Part shown: positions 36,338 through 47,542 of the stretch, piece after piece
How positions within the stretch are numbered: position 1 is the first letter of the stretch
Layout of the letters: each line of letters starts with the position of its first letter
Position numbers and translations under genes: made by a program
NCBI GenBank assembly: GCA_023653625.1
Contig: CM042898.1
Span: 21,731,501 to 21,795,500 of the forward strand
Direction of reading: 5' to 3'
DNA: 64,000 nucleotides
Source: Triadica sebifera
Lineage: Eukaryota; Streptophyta; Magnoliopsida; Malpighiales; Euphorbiaceae
Notes under the pieces: generated by a model
The model's database searches: none
What the model was told of the DNA's origin: nothing
What the model saw: the letters and a program-made list of their open reading frames with translations, nothing else

Positions 36338-38196
36338 GGTTTTGTTCTATTGGAACAAAATCTAACATCCTTTCACTCCCACTTGGTTCAGGAGGAGCAT
36401 TAAATTCTTGCTCTATGAGTGATAAATCAATTATTCTTGTACTCCCACTAGTCTTAGGATCTTCCATTTCATAAAGTTGGAAATCCTTATTTATTTCACC
36501 TATTTCAGGAAAGTCCTCTTCTAAGAAAATGACATCTCGTGACTCAACTTCTATTACTCTTCCATTTGTGTCTTCCCCCAAAAATACATATCTTTTGGAG
36601 AATTCTAAGTATCTTATAAAGATACACTTCTTCCCCTCGGACTAAGCTTTCCATATTCATGAGAAGTGTTGTGGATATAAGTTGCACAACCCCATGGGCC
36701 ATATTGCTTAAGTCAAGTTTTTCGCTTTTCCACAATTCATATGGGGTGGAATGAATAGATTTTGATGGTACACGATTTAGAATGTAGGCAGTAGTCATTA
36801 ATGCATCTCCCCAAAAGGAAATAGGTAAATTAGCTTGAGCCATTATTGACCTAACCATATCCAATAGGTTCTATTTCTTCTTTTTGCTATGTCATTTTGT
36901 TGCGGAGTAAAAGGAATAGTTAGCTGTTTAGCTATACCCTTATCATCACAATAACTTTTGAATAAATCAAATAGATATTCACTCCCTCGATCGGTCCGTA
37001 AAGATTTTATATTCAAAATTAACGTATGAAGCAATCTAATGCTTCAGATTTATGGGAGATTAAATAAACATGACCGTATCTTGTGAAATCATCTATGAAA
37101 GTGATGAAATAATGAGCATCATGTCTTGCTCTAACATTCATCGGGCCACAAATGTCAGAATGTATAAGATGTAAAGAAAATGTGGCTCTTTTGGCTTTGC
37201 CAAATGGTAATCTTGTTGCTTTTCCAGCTAGGCAATGCTCACAAACAAACAAATCTATTTTCTTAATAGATCCTAAAAGACCAGTTTTTGCTAACCTTTT
37301 TAAATGATCTTGTCCAATATGTCCTAATCTAACATGCTATTTAGCATAATCATTTAATGAAACATTACTGGAATTTCCAACAAGAAATATAGATTTCTTA
37401 ACGTCCATAAAAATAGTATCTAGCACTATAAAATCATTCAACATATGTCCATAACCATAAAAAAAACTTTGTCCAAAAGTATTTTAACACAACCATCTTC
37501 AAAAATAATTTTGAAGCTAAGTTTAAACAGAACAATAATAGAAACTAAATTTCATCGAACATCAGGAGCATAAAGCATATCATGGAGATAAAGTGTGCGA
37601 CCTCCCCGTAGCACTAGCTTGTAGGTATCGATCCCAAGCACGTCAGCCGAAGCATTATTCCCCATATAGATTTTCTACTCTCCTTTGGAATTCGACGAAA
37701 TTCCACAAAGGCATATCGACCCCTTACTATGTGGTATGTTGATGCTAAGTCTACAGTCCAATAAGGAACAGTTTCAGCTAACATCAAGCAACTACTAACA
37801 TATAAATTCGAGGGAGTAATTTGGTCAAACAATACCTTTAGCTCAGTGCAATCATGAGCAAAATGATCAGGCTTCCCACAGTTAGAGCAATTCATGTTCT
37901 TACTTTTCTTTCTGCTGCGTTTCCCACGCTTGCGCTTATTTCCGCTAAATTTGGTCTTATTTCCTCCTTTGCATTGCCATTTTCCCTTACCTTTCCAATT
38001 CTTTTGCCCAGAGCCTAAAGCCCCTTTGCCTCTAGACTCAGTCATATAAGCCTCCTTCAGGCTTATCAGCGAGAAAGCGATCCTCCTCTAGCTCAACATG
38101 TCGGGCAACATCATCAAAAGTTTTTATGTTGTCATTATCGGTAAGATTGACACGTATGTGTTTCCAGACTTTTGGAAGAGAGCGAATCACAGCTTG
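36338..38196 (-). pseudogene. Copia gag C-terminus, protease and integrase
   Basis: Read downward from 38196, gag continues with AVIRSLPKVW and DDVARHVELEEDR. A zinc knuckle CSNCGKPDHFAHDC (about 37895-37850) and protease YWTVDLASTYHI follow. In the protease the usual DSGAT reads DLAST, altering the active-site triplet. The integrase HHCC region (37340-37210) shows HVRLGHIGQDHLKRLAKTG and CEHCLAGKATRLPF. The catalytic core shows HSDICGPM, FIDDFTRYGHVYL, RTDRGSEYL and TPQQND. ISFWGDALMTTAYILNRVPS and a pol linker come next. At least three frame changes occur. Gag is continued at 45058-45494, and RT at 24146-25783. Confidence 0.85.
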
Positions 38197-40547
38197 TGTA
38201 ATACCACATCTTATACATTTGAGTACAACTTATCCCTGTGTCAAATAATCACATATGACATGCTAACAAGACACAAGATCCTGTTAACAGTGATAGTAAA
38301 TTTTTTTTTTCATATCATCATATCCTATAATATCATTCAATGACTTTTCAAGTCAACATTGAGGCTTTCGCCATAATATGATATATCACATATATTAAAA
38401 CATAAATTTTGCACATAAGTATTTACGAGTTGCTTTCATTTATATATTTTTAAAACTAATCCAAAGTGACAATACATATTCAAACATATAAGTCCAAAAT
38501 ACAAATGACATGTTTTTCATGCTTGTGTGGAATGCAATGAGAGAGAGCGATGAGGCTCGGCCAGTGACCTGTGCTTCATGTCTTCTATATGCTACTCAAA
38601 ATGAGCTATCACTTTTCTTTACCTGAAAAATGATGCAATTTGATGAGTTGCGACTCAGTGAGAATAATCATCAAATGAGCTCTAAAGTACTAAACAACTC
38701 ATAGTAATAAATCACAAATACAATATATACCATGTATTCCATTCCATTCATCAGTATCATATAAGTATCAATAAAGTTGAAACAGATAATCATTACTCCT
38801 TACGTATGCAAATGTTTTGCTTATTTTATTTTGTTGTGACCAAGTTAAACGGATATTGCCCCGGGTTTCCATGTGAACATTTGCATTTTCTAGCTAGCTT
38901 AATCATTTATTTCATTTGCACATTTGTTGGGCCATAGGCCTCTTCAATTGATTTGCACTATCGATTAACTAGTCACAACGTCTTTTAAGTCCATATGCAT
39001 ATGCACTTGTACTTAAGTATTCATTAACCATTGTATCTTATTACATATACCATACATATACCACATATATACCTCATATGCCACGTATATACCTTGCATA
39101 TACTATACATATACCATGTATATATATCACATATGTCAAATATATACCTCAAATATACCACAAGTATACCACTTATATATTCCACAAATGTCACAAGTTA
39201 TCCATCATCATATTATCAAAGACAAATCATAAGAATCATATGAATCACATAGCAAGTAACATTCATATGCACTAAAAAATTTAATTGATAATTAGACTCA
39301 CCTTTCTCATTTGATTCTGACCTCTAACTTATTGTCTATCCACTCATTGTGGGTCTCCAATATGTTGTGAGCCTAATATGAAAATGTAATCAATTAACTC
39401 ATGATTAGGGAGACTTAATGTGGCTTAAACAAATTAATATGCATTGTTCATATCAATAGCTAAGATTTTTCCCATGAGACAGTGTGACCTTATGGGACTG
39501 TTTAGCCTATAATTTTCTCTATACTTGAGCAATTAATCTGATTCTTATTCCTAATTCAAATTAATATGTAACATATTAAAATTTCAGACCAATTGGATCA
39601 TTGTACAATTTTTGGTGCAATTTCCAATTGTGTTCTATTTTCTGCCATGTTTTTGCCCTTAGGCAGTTTAGGGTACCAACTTTGGTTCATCATAACTTAT
39701 AATATATATAAGTCATATTTCAATAAAACTTTTCAAACACTTATATGAGTTCAAATGGAGTATTTTTCATGTTTACAACTTTTATCAATTATGTCTCTAA
39801 GATCTTCAAATTATAAGAAACATTTCGCTGGTCCAGAACAGAGTTAGCTTCCAGACCAATATGACTTCTAAAAGCCATAACTTAGTCTATACATAGAATA
39901 TTAAATTGAAATTAGTACCCAAATTTAGATAAGACATATACCTATAACTTTCACTTTTTGATAATTTACAGAATCTATCTCTAAGGAGCTCGAAATAGCC
40001 AGAAATATTGCTAAATCTGCCCAGGGCACTAAGCAGACAGTTCAAACCATGGAACTATCATGGTTCTATTCATAATAACGCCAAAGTTACACGAAATATG
40101 AACCCAAAATTTGGTATACAGATACATAACACGTATATATACAACTTTTATGTTTTGAGATACTTCAAATAATGGGTTTAATATATTCAAAACCAAAGAA
40201 TATGGTGGCTAACTCACTTAGGGTTCACATCCAGACCAGTTTCAGTAGAGAGAAAATTTCTCTTCCTGTACACCATATTAAGCAAAACTGTTTACATATC
40301 CATAAATCTAAGATATATAGGAATAATTTTTATGTTTGAAACTTTTTCAGATTCGATCTCTAAGATCATCAAAACTATAGAACAAAATACTGTCTATTTA
40401 TGAACCCTAAACACCATAATCAAGATTAACACAAAATAAATATTTACTCACCTATAATCACTCTTGGCTAATCTTGTTGCTGCAATTTTTAGAGTGAAAG
40501 AGAGAAGAAAAGGTGGCTGGAACTTCAAAGAAAATGGGTTGAAGCAA

Positions 40548-40572
40548 AGAAGAAGAAGAAGAAGAAGAAGAA
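40548..40572. repeat. (AAG)8 microsatellite
   Basis: An AAG/GAA run lies in the leader part of the solo LTR. Confidence 0.9.
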
Positions 40573-41344
40573 AAGGAATGAAGATAATGACAGCCTAATA
40601 AGTTAAAAGTCACCACCATTTTGTCTTCCCTTTTTTCCATTCTTCCCTTTTCTTTTTTTTTTTAATTTTTCTGACTTTTATTTTTTTTAATTATTATTCT
40701 TATTATTATTATATAAATCAACACAATATGCAATTTAATCTTAATCTAGTCATTTTGCTTACTTTAATTTAGTCACCTTATTCAATTTATTTCTAATAAT
40801 TTGTTATCTTCATTTAGGTTATAAGTACATACATGCTACTCGATACAATTGTCAAATACTAGGACACGTAGATAGTGCGTGTCATAAACTTGTTCCTACG
40901 AAATACATATGAAATGCATGTATTCAATTGAATTATATGCAAGATGCATATGTCAAAATAAAATGCATGTAATAATGCATATGTGGGATGTCAACAGAGG
41001 CGGATATAAGGGGTGGCATGTGGGGGCCACATCCACCCCTAAATTTTTTTAAAAAAATAATATTAAAATATTTCCATTTGTATCCCCCAACCCCACCTAT
41101 TATAAATATTTTTTTTAACCCACATAACTTTTAGTTTTTATTTTTTTATTCAATGTTCTTATAGCTTCTTTAGGAAGCTTTCTTGAAAGAACAAATAAAA
41201 ACTTTTTTCTTCTTCACCAGCACTTCTTCAACAGCACATGATTTTGAGTTAAAAAAACAACCATAAAAAAGAGACAAATATTAATCAAATTATTTGGTTG
41301 AAAAAAAAAGAGGTGGAAGATGATTTAATTGACAAAGCTTAAAA

Positions 41345-41822
41345 GGTATTATTTTAACTTTTTTCTTTTAGTTTTTTTCTCTTGTAAAAAAATAGTATTC
41401 TCTTGTTTAGTTCATTGGTTAAGGAATCACATGGTTAGCTATTATATTGGCTCTAATGTATTTGATTAGCAATATTTTTGTTTTCTTAAGTTTGCAATTT
41501 GAGGATTTTTTTTTAATTTTTTTGCTTTCCTTTAAATGGTTTTTTTTATGGGTTATTTCAAATATGCAAGAGAGAGAGAATAGGTATTTTAACTTTTTTC
41601 TTTTGGTTTTTTCTCAATTTTTTCTCTTGTAAAAAAAATAGTATTATCTTGTTTAGTTCATTGGTTAAAGAATCATATGGTTAGCTATTGTACTGACTCT
41701 AATGTATTTTATTAGTAATATTTTTGTTTTCTTAATTTTGCAATTTGAGGATTTCTTTATTTTTTTGCTTTCTTTTAAATGGTTTTTTTATGGGTTATGT
41801 CAAATATGCAAGAGAGAGAGAA
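41345..41822. repeat. Tandem duplication, ~240-bp period, two copies, in hAT
   Basis: Copy 1 (41345-41582) and copy 2 (41583-41822) share long stretches such as TTAGTTCATTGGTTAA and CAAATATGCAAGAGAGAGAG. They lie between the 5' terminus and the transposase. Confidence 0.9.
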
Positions 41823-42137
41823 TATGTATACTAATAAAAATTTAGTATGATTCAACTTCTTCATATAATTGAGACAAATGATAGGCTTGTTACTTATTTG
41901 ATCAATTTTCAGTTCAAGATTTTAGTTTTATATCTGTTCAATTTTCTATGGACACAATATTGTATTTTACTTAGTTAGTTTGCATGTTGATTTATTTATT
42001 AATTCTTGCCATTTTCTCAATCAATTTGGGATATTTGTTATGTTGATTTATTTGGGATACTTGTAAAAAAATCAATTGCATGTTGATTTATTTATTAATT
42101 CTCGCCATTTACTAAATTTTTAGGATTGATTTAGATA

Positions 42138-44620
42138 ATGAAGATGAAGAATCAAACTATTGATTTTTTTTCCAAAAAGATGAATTCTCAAGCTGCAACA
42201 TCTACTTCTCCTCCATTGAATGCAATTGAATCTTCTTTAATAGAAAATGACAGTCAAGTGAGTAATGACGAACCTCCAAATAAAGCCCCACTAATGGTAG
42301 ATGAAGTTGACATAAATTCTTTAGAACGTCATCCCGGAAAACGTCAAGAAATATGGAGTTATCCTATAAGTCAACAAGATGAAATTCGAAGAGCTTATAT
42401 TAGAACTGGGTCTTATCAATTTGTGATGTCAGATTATCCCTTTGATAGCAAAACACATCGTCGTTTTCAAGCTTCTTGGTTTAAATTGTTCCCTGAATGG
42501 TTAGAATACTCTCCAAGCAAATATGCAGCTTGTTGTCTTCATTGTTATTTGTTCAATAAACCATCTGGACGTTTTGGATCAGGACCATTTATGATTGAAG
42601 GGTTTAAAGCATGGAAAAAAGTTAATGATGGAGAAAATTGTGCATTTTTATCTCATATTGGAAAAGATCCAAACTCTTTGCATAGAAGAGCAATCATGCA
42701 ATCTCGGGATCTAATGAATCAAGCACAACATATTTCAAATGTCATTGAGAAGCAAACTTCCCAACAAATTGCTAATAATCGGTTAATATTGAAGACCTCA
42801 ATATATGCTGTTAGATGGCTTACATTCCAAGCATGTAATCTACGAGGCCATGATGAAAGCAAGGGTTCAACAAAGCCAGGTAACTTTCTTGAATTGGTGA
42901 AGTTGCTTGCATCTTATAATGAACATTTGGCATCGCTTGTGTTAGATAATGCTCCTCAAAATGCATCTTACACATCACATAAGATTCAAAAATAAATATT
43001 ACAAGTTTTTGCAAATAAGATAAGAAATGTCATTCATGATGAAATTGGTGAATCAAAATTTTGTATCATTGTTGATGAAGCAATAGATGAATCTAAAAAG
43101 GAACAAATGGCTATTGTTTTGAGATTTGTGGATAAAGATGGATGTGTGAATGAACAATTTTTTGAGTTAGTTCATGTTTCTAATACCACTTCATTAACTT
43201 TGAAGAAAGAAATATTTAATGTTCTTTTTCAACACAATCTCAATGTGAGAGATATTCGTGGCTAATGATATAATGGAGCTAGTAATATGCATGGGGAATG
43301 GGCTGGTTTACAAGCTCTTATCTCTAACGAGTGTCCTTATGCTTATTATATACATTGTTTTGCCCATCACTTTCAATTAGCTTTGATAACAGCTTCTAGA
43401 GAAGTTATTCCCATCCATCAATTTTTTACCAAGTTAACTGTAGTTGTTAATATTGTTAGCTCTTCTTGTAAACGACATGATCAATTACAAGCTAGCCAAA
43501 CTGCTGAAATTGAAAGACTTATCTCCATTGATGAGTTAGAAATAGGTAAAGGATTGAACCAAATAGGGACCTTAAAATGAGCTGGGGATACTAGGTGAAG
43601 TTCTCATTTAAGCTCCCTTCGAAGCTTAAAAATTATGTTCCAGGCTACATGTTCAGTTTTGAAGAATATAATTTCTAATGGAGCCACTTATGCTCAAAGA
43701 GGAGATGTAGATGCTGCTTATGATGGAATCACATCATTTGGGTTTGTGTTTTGTTTACATCTTATGATTGATATCATGGAAACACACATGAACTTTGTCA
43801 AGCTTTGCAACGTAAGTCTCAGGATATTATAAATGCAATGCATCTTGTTTCTACAACAAAAATATTGATCCAAAAATTAAGAGAAGATGAATGGGATCTT
43901 TTGTTAGAGAAAGTTAAGTCATTTTGTGAGAAACATGGAATAGATATTCCTGACATGGGAGCTCTTTACACAGCTAGTCGAGGTCGATCTCGTCATGTAA
44001 AAGATCCAATTACAATGGAACACACTTTAGAGTTGATGTATTTTTTGCTACAATTGATTCTCAATTGCAAGAGCTAAATGAAAGATTTAAAGAGGATGTC
44101 GTGGAGTTACTTATGCTTTGTTCAACTTTAGATCCTGAAAATGATTACAAATCATTTAACATTGATGATATTTGCAAGCTTGTAGAGAAATTTTATCCTG
44201 AAGACTTTTCGGAACAAGAAAAGTTGCATTTGAGATTCCAATTAGAGCATTTTGAACTTGATATTTTGCATTACAAAATGTGTCAATGATATCTAAATTA
44301 TGCCAGCAATTGAAAAAGACAGGAAAATCAATGATTTATCCACTTGTTGATAAATTGATTTGACTTGTGTTGATTCTTCCTATTTCAACGGCTACAACTG
44401 AACGTGCATTCTCTTCTATGAAAATTGTGAAGTCAAAGCTTCATAATAAGATGTAAGATGATTATTTGGATAATTACATGATCACATATATTGAAAAAGA
44501 AATTGTACAAAGCTTTGATACTAATTCAATCATTGATGATTTTAAGTTGCAATTTAATATGCAAGAAAGAAAGTTGCAATTTAATATGCCTCAATTATCA
44601 AAATACGTGAGTATTTTTTT
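42138..44620 (+). pseudogene. hAT transposase, TTF/ZMYM1-like, degraded
   Basis: This enzyme would excise and reinsert the element. The N-terminal frame (42138-42995, 285 aa) has a TTF-type zinc-finger region with FQASWFKLFPEWLEYSP and CCLHCYLFNKPSGRFG. Next come FKAWKKVNDGENCAFLSHIG and the DUF4371-like segment around KFCIIVDEAIDES (43050-43090). Then YNGASNMHGEW and YAYYIHCFAHHFQLAL follow. The C-terminal dimerisation domain (44390-44500) has TATTERAFSSMKIVKSKL. The first three blocks share a frame but are broken by stops at 42993, 43263-43268, 43578 and near 43594. Frame changes occur near 43810 and 44060. The 42138 start is the first Met of the frame. This copy cannot make transposase. 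Confidence 0.88.
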
Positions 44621-44777
44621 TTAATTATTTTTTCAATCTAAGTGTAGTTGTATATAAAATTAGCTACATATATTTAACTGATTTGTTTTTTCTTATGCAG
44701 GTAGAAGATTATCACATTAGCCATTTTTGAAGTTGATTATGCTAAAAAAATATTTTGTCTAAATTTTAATTGTGGAT

Positions 44778-44963
44778 GACTAATGCAATTTTTAAGGTTA
44801 GATATTATAAACTTTATAATTAGTAGATTTATTATATAGTTTTGTTATATCGTATGTTTGTTAATTTATCGACTAATGCAATTTTTAAGGCTAGATATTA
44901 TAAACTTTATAATTAATAGATTTATTATATAGGTTTTTTTTTTCTATCATATGTTTGCGAATT
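44778..44963. repeat. Tandem duplication, 93-bp period, near hAT 3' end
   Basis: Two copies begin GACTAATGCAATTTTTAAGG at 44778 and 44871. With the 240-bp duplication at the other end, both subterminal regions of this hAT element are duplicated. Confidence 0.85.
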
Positions 44964-45057
44964 TGACAAAATAAAATATAAAATCTAGGATGAAATATAA
45001 GTTTGCCCCTCCTAAATTGAATTGCTGGATCCGCCACTGGATGTTGAGGATGTTACA

Positions 45058-45494
45058 GCTTAGACTTGTTACTCGTCAGTTATCTCATAGCTAGCACCTT
45101 TCAGTTCATTTATCATGTTAGACATGACAGTAAGGTGTTTCCTCATTGTATGATTATAATTTTTCTTATAGGCATCAAATTTTAGAATTAACTGACGCAA
45201 CTTTGTTGTTGAGGTTCCACCAAACTGAACCTTAACAGCATCACAAACTGCTTGGGCTGAGCGGTGTTTTTCAAAGCGTAGCATCAATTCATTTCTCATA
45301 CTGCTCAGCATCAATATGCAAGTAACTCTATCCTTGCACTTATAGGCTTGATATGCTTCCATATCCTGCCTATGTTGAGGAGTGTTTCCATGCACAGGCT
45401 CAGCCATTGGTTGTGTTATTGTTTCTAGTATATCTTGCTCTTCCAGGAGATACTGAATTTTACGATGCCAAATGTCAAAATTTTTATCATTCAA
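45058..45494 (-). pseudogene. Copia gag N-terminal part
   Basis: This is the first half of the Copia nucleocapsid precursor. From Met at 45494 it reads NFDIWHRKIQYLLEEQDILE, then RVTCILMLSSMRNELMLRF, FGGTSTTKLRQLILKFDAYK and MSNMINELKGASYEITDE. A TAA follows just before the solo LTR target site. The remaining gag (AVIRSLPKVW onward) is found at 38196. The split therefore has the LTR lying in the middle of one gag gene. Confidence 0.85.
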
Positions 45495-45929
45495 CTTATC
45501 TCTTTAATTCAAATAAGCAATAATGCTTTTTGTTGCAATCATTTCAACTATTTAGAAACAATTATCACAATTAGGATTAACACAATTCAATATTACTTTT
45601 ATCAATTTCAAGTCACAATGCTTTAAATTAATAAATAATAACCTAACACAAGCAGTAAAAACAAAAAAACTGTATATATAACTCAATCAATTTCTACTGA
45701 CATAGTCTAGTTATCATTGTTTAATTTAAACATGCGCCAATTAATTTTATATTATATGAGATTCATTAATCTACCAATCTAATATTCCCACAATACATTC
45801 ATCATATAATGTAATATAACAATAATAATATATATATGCATTAAAATAAGATAAACATCCATTACATGTCCAAAAAAAATAATATATTGTCACACATAAA
45901 AATAAATATTTTCTAATATTGAGTTTAAT

Positions 45930-46370
45930 TCATTCATCATCTGATTGAACTTGTGGTTCCCTCTTAACAAATTCTCTTTTTGCCAGTGTATCACATATTG
46001 TTTTCATCCATGGAAAACTATTCATCGATTTACTAGATTGTCTAATACTATCTTGTATTCGGCGCTCCAGTTCCCGATTCAAATTTTTTTCAATATTTTC
46101 ATAAGTTAAGTCGCTTAATCTTTGTTTAAGCGTCTTCATTTCCTTTTTCCATGAATCAGGTAAGGAATTAAGAACTATAGACATCTGTTGTTCCACAGCT
46201 AAGTCATAGTTTTCACTAAACATAATATAGAAAGTCTACATTTTATGGAACATCTCATCAATATGTTTCTCAAGAGAATGTTCCGGATCTTTCTTATATG
46301 CACATAATCGCTCCAAAGCGCGAATCATAAGATTCCTCACTACATATTTGAATAAATTAAACCAACATTA
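45930..46370 (-). pseudogene. Additional gag-like ORF upstream of Copia gag
   Basis: From about 46350 the minus strand reads RALERLCAYKKDPEHSLEKH and IDEMFHKM, then a stop. A 97-codon frame (46223-45930) follows with VEQQMSIVLNSLPDSWKKEM and ENIEKNLNRELERRIQDSIR, ending KREPQVQSDDE. This resembles the second half of a Copia gag (LLxSLPDSW motif). The element's own gag, with its own SLP motif, lies downstream. It could be a fragment of another Copia, a duplicated gag, or captured host sequence. The assignment as gag-like is by motif only. Confidence 0.6.
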
Positions 46371-47139
46371 GATACCATTAAATATGATGTATGTTATGTG
46401 ACACCAAAAAAATACACATATATATATTTTTAGTAATTATGTTCCAATTTACATATTTTTCTCCAAATTCTTCATCAAAACAATTATAAAAAAATTTAAA
46501 AAATATCCATTAAATTGGAAATTAAATTTTGAGAATTTTAAAAAAAATTGGACAAAAAATACTCGTTCACATGTTCCACGTGTACCTTTCCACGTCATCG
46601 CCATGTCAGCATTTTGTAAACCAACCGGAGGAATCTACGTGGCCAAACATGCCACGTGTTATGGACACATGGTATGACATATGGCAAAAACCGCCAGCAA
46701 CCGCTCTATTCCAATCGTTGGCATGTGACGCACCTAGGTGGCGCTTGTACTACACATGCCTCCTTCTGAAGGTTGTTTTGCATCGGTTTTTCAAATTTTA
46801 CACATTTTTTACGGTTTTAAAACCATTGGGACCATTTTTATTCCATTTTAACATCATTTTGGTCGTGTTTGAACAACACATACATGATCCGAGAGTGGGA
46901 ATCGTTTTAATGACAGTTTTCAAAAAAAATACTCAGAAACTTTGAAAAATCATAAAAATTCAACTACTCATCAGAAAAATTATGCAAAAATACTGATGAG
47001 AGCTTTCAAATGATACCAAATTCGAACTATAAAACTAAAGAATTAAATTTATTAAAATTGAAGAAATTTTGAATTTTCATAGTCAATTTCTCAAAAAATC
47101 ATCACAATTATGATTTTAAGCACAAAAACGCATAAAACG
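46371..47139 (-). other. Copia 5' leader
   Basis: This non-coding stretch lies between PBS and gag-like ORF. It includes several CACGTG-type motifs (46576-46659). A 138-codon plus-strand frame (46529-46945) is antisense to the element and has no recognisable domain. Confidence 0.55.
46576..46659. promoter_or_regulatory. Cluster of G-box/ABRE-like ACGT motifs
   Basis: CCACGTGT occurs at 46576-46583 and 46652-46659, with CCACGTCA at 46590-46597 and TACGTGG at 46636-46642. Plant bZIP and bHLH factors bind ACGT cores of this type. Function here is unknown. Confidence 0.4.
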
Positions 47140-47152
47140 GACTCTGATACCA
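47140..47152 (-). other. Primer binding site of Copia element (tRNA-iMet)
   Basis: The minus strand reads TGGTATCAGAGTC, complementary to the initiator tRNA 3' end. It sits one base inside the LTR end. Confidence 0.9.
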
Positions 47153-47153
47153 A

Positions 47154-47542
47154 TGTAGGAATTTCTAGGGTAGCGGATACTTACTTATTGAGCGTAGATC
47201 ATGCATTTTCAATACTTTAGGTGGAGTCAAATTACTAGAACCTGACTCAATTCTACAGTACGAACGCCTTGATTCACTTGTAATTGAATGAAAGATGAAG
47301 AAATTCCTTTATCGAGAATTTCTGAATTTCAGAGAAAACTTTTTAATGAAAAGTTATGTTTTGTAACTTATGAGAAAAGTTATATTCTTTCTAAAGTTAT
47401 ATCTTTTCATAACTTTATATATTAAAAGATATGGGTTTGACCCAGCCCAGACCCATATCTTTTAATATATAAAGTTATGAAAAGATATGGGTCTGGGCTG
47501 GGTCAAACCCACATGGACGACCCAATACTACAAAACCTAACA
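47154..47542 (-). repeat. 5' LTR of Copia element
   Basis: This 389-bp LTR begins TGTAGGAATTTCTAGGGTAG and ends ACCTAACA. It is 62 bp longer than the 327-bp partner, because of an inverted duplication at 47433-47479. Confidence 0.85.
47399..47510. repeat. Fold-back (inverted duplication) within Copia LTR
   Basis: Arm 47399-47436 is a perfect 38-bp inverted match to 47451-47488. Segment 47433-47463 is an inverted match to 47480-47510 (31 bp). The central inverted copy (47433-47479) is the reverse complement of the LTR's own sequence and is absent from the other LTR. Confidence 0.9.

Larger units (their letters stand above)
40995..45039 (+). mobile_element. hAT DNA transposon
   Basis: This 4045-bp element has terminal inverted repeats CAGAGGCGGAT (left) and CAGTGGCGGAT (right, minus strand), which differ at one base. 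The 8-bp target duplication is typical of hAT. It carries a degraded transposase on the plus strand. It is nested in the solo LTR, so it is younger than that LTR. Confidence 0.9.
40987..45047. repeat. 8-bp target-site duplication pair of the hAT element
   Basis: GATGTCAA at 40987-40994 and GATGTTGA at 45040-45047 flank the hAT element. They match at six of eight positions, and both differences are transitions. Removing the element and one copy restores the LTR end consensus, which supports the boundary. Confidence 0.8.
38197..45057 (-). repeat. Solo LTR of the Tekay family, split by a hAT element
   Basis: It begins TGTAATACCACATCTTATAC and ends GAGGATGTTACA. It aligns end to end with the 2882-bp LTRs but is clearly more diverged. 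Without the hAT insertion and its duplicated 8 bp it is about 2.81 kb. The flanks GCTTG (left) and GCTTA (right) form a 4/5 target duplication. Copia gag coding resumes directly on each side, so no internal region exists: a solo LTR from LTR-LTR recombination. It has the same orientation as the full copy about 1.9 kb to its left. Open frames at 38098-38343 and 39031-39275 are LTR-internal noise. Confidence 0.88.
22651..47542 (-). mobile_element. Ty1/Copia retrotransposon, broken by nested insertions
   Basis: This is one Copia element read on the minus strand. Its LTRs are at 47154-47542 (5') and 22651-22977 (3'), with a PBS next to the first and a PPT next to the second. Gag begins at 45494 and is interrupted at 45057 by a solo LTR that resumes at 38196. 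Protease and integrase follow down to 36338. Pol is then split by the full Tekay element and resumes at 25783 with RT and RNase H. The left flank ends ATATC and the same pentamer occurs 1 bp beyond the right LTR, an approximate target duplication. Many stops and frameshifts show it is the oldest layer of this nest. Confidence 0.85.

Noticed and set aside
36222..36581. 119-codon minus-strand ORF as a separate gene
   Set aside because: It is Copia pol linker sequence reading across the target site into the Tekay LTR; an insertion chimera.
46529..46945. 138-codon plus-strand ORF
   Set aside because: Antisense to the Copia leader, no recognisable motif, and continuity is expected by chance.
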